From the NCBI GenBank assembly GCA_903932145.1, contig CAIZFE010000058.1, positions 1-41,554 on the forward strand: 41,554 nucleotides of DNA. Direction: 5' to 3'. The position numbers were made by a program, and so were the translations under genes. Of the stretch, positions 40,252 to 41,554 are shown one piece after another; position 1 is the stretch's first letter; each line of letters starts with the position of its first letter. This DNA comes from an uncultured Rhodopila sp. GTDB taxonomy: Bacteria; Pseudomonadota; Alphaproteobacteria; Acetobacterales; Acetobacteraceae. The notes under the pieces are model-generated. The model did not search any database and had not been told where the DNA came from. It was given only the letters and a program-made list of their open reading frames with translations.

Positions 40252-40962
40252 TTACGCCGCCCTCTCGAGACTGTCCGGACCATTCGCGGACAATGCCAGC
40301 CCCGCCAGACGCACGCGGGCCAAAACCAACCCGGCCATCGCCGCGTCCACGCCCGTTTCATCCGGCCCTCTCGCCCCCCGGCTGCGAGGCTGCGCGCTCA
40401 TCCGCGTCTCAAAAGCCACGTCATGAGAATTCGTCCCATTTTCCGAGACGCCCTCCTCCACACCAGACGCCGGAGCCGCTTCGGCCCGCGCCGCCGCCAC
40501 CCGTGCGGCATGCGGTTCGGCTATCGCCAGCATCGACTGTTCAACGATATGCAGCGCCTGAGCGTCCCGGCTCGCCGCGCCCTCGATCGCCTCGCGCTTC
40601 TGGCGCACCGCCTGCACCCGGATCAGTTGGCCATGCACCGCCAGCGAGGTTCGCACCATCGATGCGTATTGTGCGTTCAGTTGCATCACCAACCTGACAT
40701 CATCCGCGTTCTCGCGGACCAGCCGCAACATCTCCTCGGCCTGTGCCCGAGCGGCGATGCAATGGGCGGCGAGATCGATCTCACTCGCGCCAACCGGCAT
40801 CAGCGCCGCGATTTTGGCAATGGCGGCCGCATTGCGCGCTCGGAGTGCCTCGATCGAGGCATCCAGCGGCGGCGGTAGCAGGCCCATCAGCGTATAGACG
40901 AGCTGATGGTACATCGGGCTGGTCAGTTCGATGGCCGGGTGCGGCGGGGATAAGGTTTCCAT
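40252..40962 (-). CDS. Unrecognised helical protein with embedded palindromic repeat
   Basis: I do not recognise this 236-residue product. Residues about 20-170 are alanine-rich and helical (LEALRARNAAAIAKIAALMP-like, EEMLRLVRENADDVRLVMQL) and may form a coiled-coil bundle. The C-terminal part is Pro/Arg/Gly-rich and includes ENGTNSHDVAFETR (about 172-185), which is encoded by a 44-bp palindromic repeat also found at 13521-13564. It seems real because of its GC-rich third positions and plausible start, but the tail may have been changed by the repeat. An AT-rich promoter region precedes it at 40963-41000. Confidence 0.65.
   Translation of the reverse strand: METLSPPHPAIELTSPMYHQLVYTLMGLLPPPLDASIEALRARNAAAIAKIAALMPVGASEIDLAAHCIAARAQAEEMLRLVRENADDVRLVMQLNAQYASMVRTSLAVHGQLIRVQAVRQKREAIEGAASRDAQALHIVEQSMLAIAEPHAARVAAARAEAAPASGVEEGVSENGTNSHDVAFETRMSAQPRSRGARGPDETGVDAAMAGLVLARVRLAGLALSANGPDSLERAA
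40406..40449 (-). repeat. 44-bp palindromic repeat, coding copy
   Basis: GTCTC..AAAA and TTTTGAGAC arms enclose TGGGACGAATTCTCAT, as in the copy at 13521-13564. Here it lies in frame inside the 236-aa gene and encodes SENGTNSHDVAFET. The two copies are on opposite strands. Confidence 0.75.
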
Positions 40963-41027
40963 TCCTCGATGGTAGATTAATGTAGGAAATAAGTCAAGAT
41001 ATCCTGGTATTCACCCGGTTCAGAAGG

Positions 41028-41525
41028 CTAACGGGGTGGACTGAGCAGGAGCGTCAGGAACAACGTCCGGTCGCCCTCGGGCGCGGCGCGGAAGTGTTCG
41101 ATCGCCGCGCGGGCGGTTTGTATCGCTGCCCGGGCTTCGCGCCGGTCGAATTGTGATTGGGGATCGTAATCGGCGCTGTGACGGTTGTCCCGAAGTTCCA
41201 TCGCTCCGGTCGCAAAGATGTGAATGCCCGAGCTGAACCCGCCGTCGGGGATAAACTGAGTGTAACGGGATGCCGGTTTTTGCTTGCGGGCCTCGACGCA
41301 TAGGTCGCGCAGTGTGCGGTGAGAGATGCCGCGATAAACCAGCGCGTATCGGCTCGTCTTGCGCTGAGTCTTGCCGACAAATTCGTCAGCTAACGCCGCC
41401 AGACAGAAATGGAACAGACCATAGTATGCAGTGGAAATCGCTCGTCTCAGATCGGCCTGTCGGGGGCGTCCTGCGGCCAGGCGTGCCGCTTGTTCCAGCA
41501 GGTGGTCAGGATTCGGGATCGTCAC
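41028..41525 (-). CDS. HEPN-like domain protein
   Basis: The 165-residue protein has features of the HEPN superfamily: ADLRRAISTAYYGLFHFCLA near residues 24-43, a typical first-helix motif with paired Tyr residues, and AMELRDNRHSADYDPQ near 107-122. HEPN proteins include ribonucleases and their partners in toxin-antitoxin or defence systems. I see no clear R-x4-6-H catalytic motif. The start is a GTG at 41525; it overlaps a preceding frame that ends at 41506, so it may be the second gene of a two-gene unit. Confidence 0.7.
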   Translation of the reverse strand: MTIPNPDHLLEQAARLAAGRPRQADLRRAISTAYYGLFHFCLAALADEFVGKTQRKTSRYALVYRGISHRTLRDLCVEARKQKPASRYTQFIPDGGFSSGIHIFATGAMELRDNRHSADYDPQSQFDRREARAAIQTARAAIEHFRAAPEGDRTLFLTLLLSPPR

Positions 41526-41554
41526 TGGACGCCAGCGTCTCTTCCGTTGTGTAG
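41506..41554 (-). CDS. Partial upstream gene, C-terminus only
   Basis: A frame entering from the right edge reads YTTEETLASSDDPES before its stop. It is acidic and overlaps the HEPN-like start by 20 nt, as gene pairs often do. Too little is visible to name it. Confidence 0.3.
   Translation of the reverse strand, partial: YTTEETLASSDDPES

Overview
The window looks like a chromosomal piece of a GC-rich alphaproteobacterium, most likely a member of the Acetobacteraceae or a close relative within the Rhodospirillales. This is an inference from gene content, high GC3 codon use, NasST-type nitrate control, a sigma-54 promoter, alphaproteobacterial-style glycine riboswitch and REP-like palindromes of the GTCATGGCCCGG...CCGGGCCATGAC type; no marker gene for taxonomy is present.

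Layout. (1) 330-9671, minus strand: a complete assimilatory nitrate module: nasT-nasS (ANTAR regulator and nitrate sensor), then, behind a near-perfect sigma-54 promoter and a structured leader, narK (nitrate transporter), nirB, nirD, nasA and cobA (siroheme precursor methylation). (2) 9891-13270, plus strand: an F420-dependent glucose-6-phosphate dehydrogenase (fgd) followed by cofE, cofD and cofC, tightly coupled, for making and reducing coenzyme F420. (3) 13271-19065: a repeat-bearing gap, a three-BON-domain protein, an SDR, a TlpA-like thioredoxin, argH with a tiny LptM-like lipoprotein gene, an SMP-30 lactonase and an orphan nucleotidyltransferase. (4) 19066-25349, minus strand: a six-gene catabolic operon (MFS transporter, serine hydrolase, enoyl-CoA hydratase, MmgE/PrpD, SDR, metallo-hydrolase) for an unidentified organic compound.

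(5) 25410-32128: two arsenosugar-type glycosyltransferases, fbiC (fused CofG/CofH FO synthase) and three luciferase-like F420 enzymes. With region 2 this gives a complete F420 route: FbiC makes FO, CofC and CofD attach the phospho-acid linker, CofE adds glutamates, Fgd supplies F420H2 and the LLM enzymes can spend it. (6) 32129-36240: a lower-GC accessory patch with a broken IS630 transposase, an unknown 94-aa protein, a DEDDh exonuclease-BRCT protein, a DUF433 antitoxin-like protein, a VapB-like antitoxin behind a perfect palindrome and an internally deleted transposase. (7) 36331-41554: a PIG3-type quinone oxidoreductase, a D-amino-acid dehydrogenase controlled by a tandem glycine riboswitch, a Uma2-family protein, an unrecognised protein carrying a palindromic repeat inside its coding sequence, and a HEPN-like protein.

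The most notable items are the split but complete F420 system including a glucose-6-phosphate-type Fgd in a proteobacterium, the glycine riboswitch in front of dadA, and a 44-bp palindromic repeat found once between genes and once in frame within a gene. No tRNA, rRNA or CRISPR array was seen.
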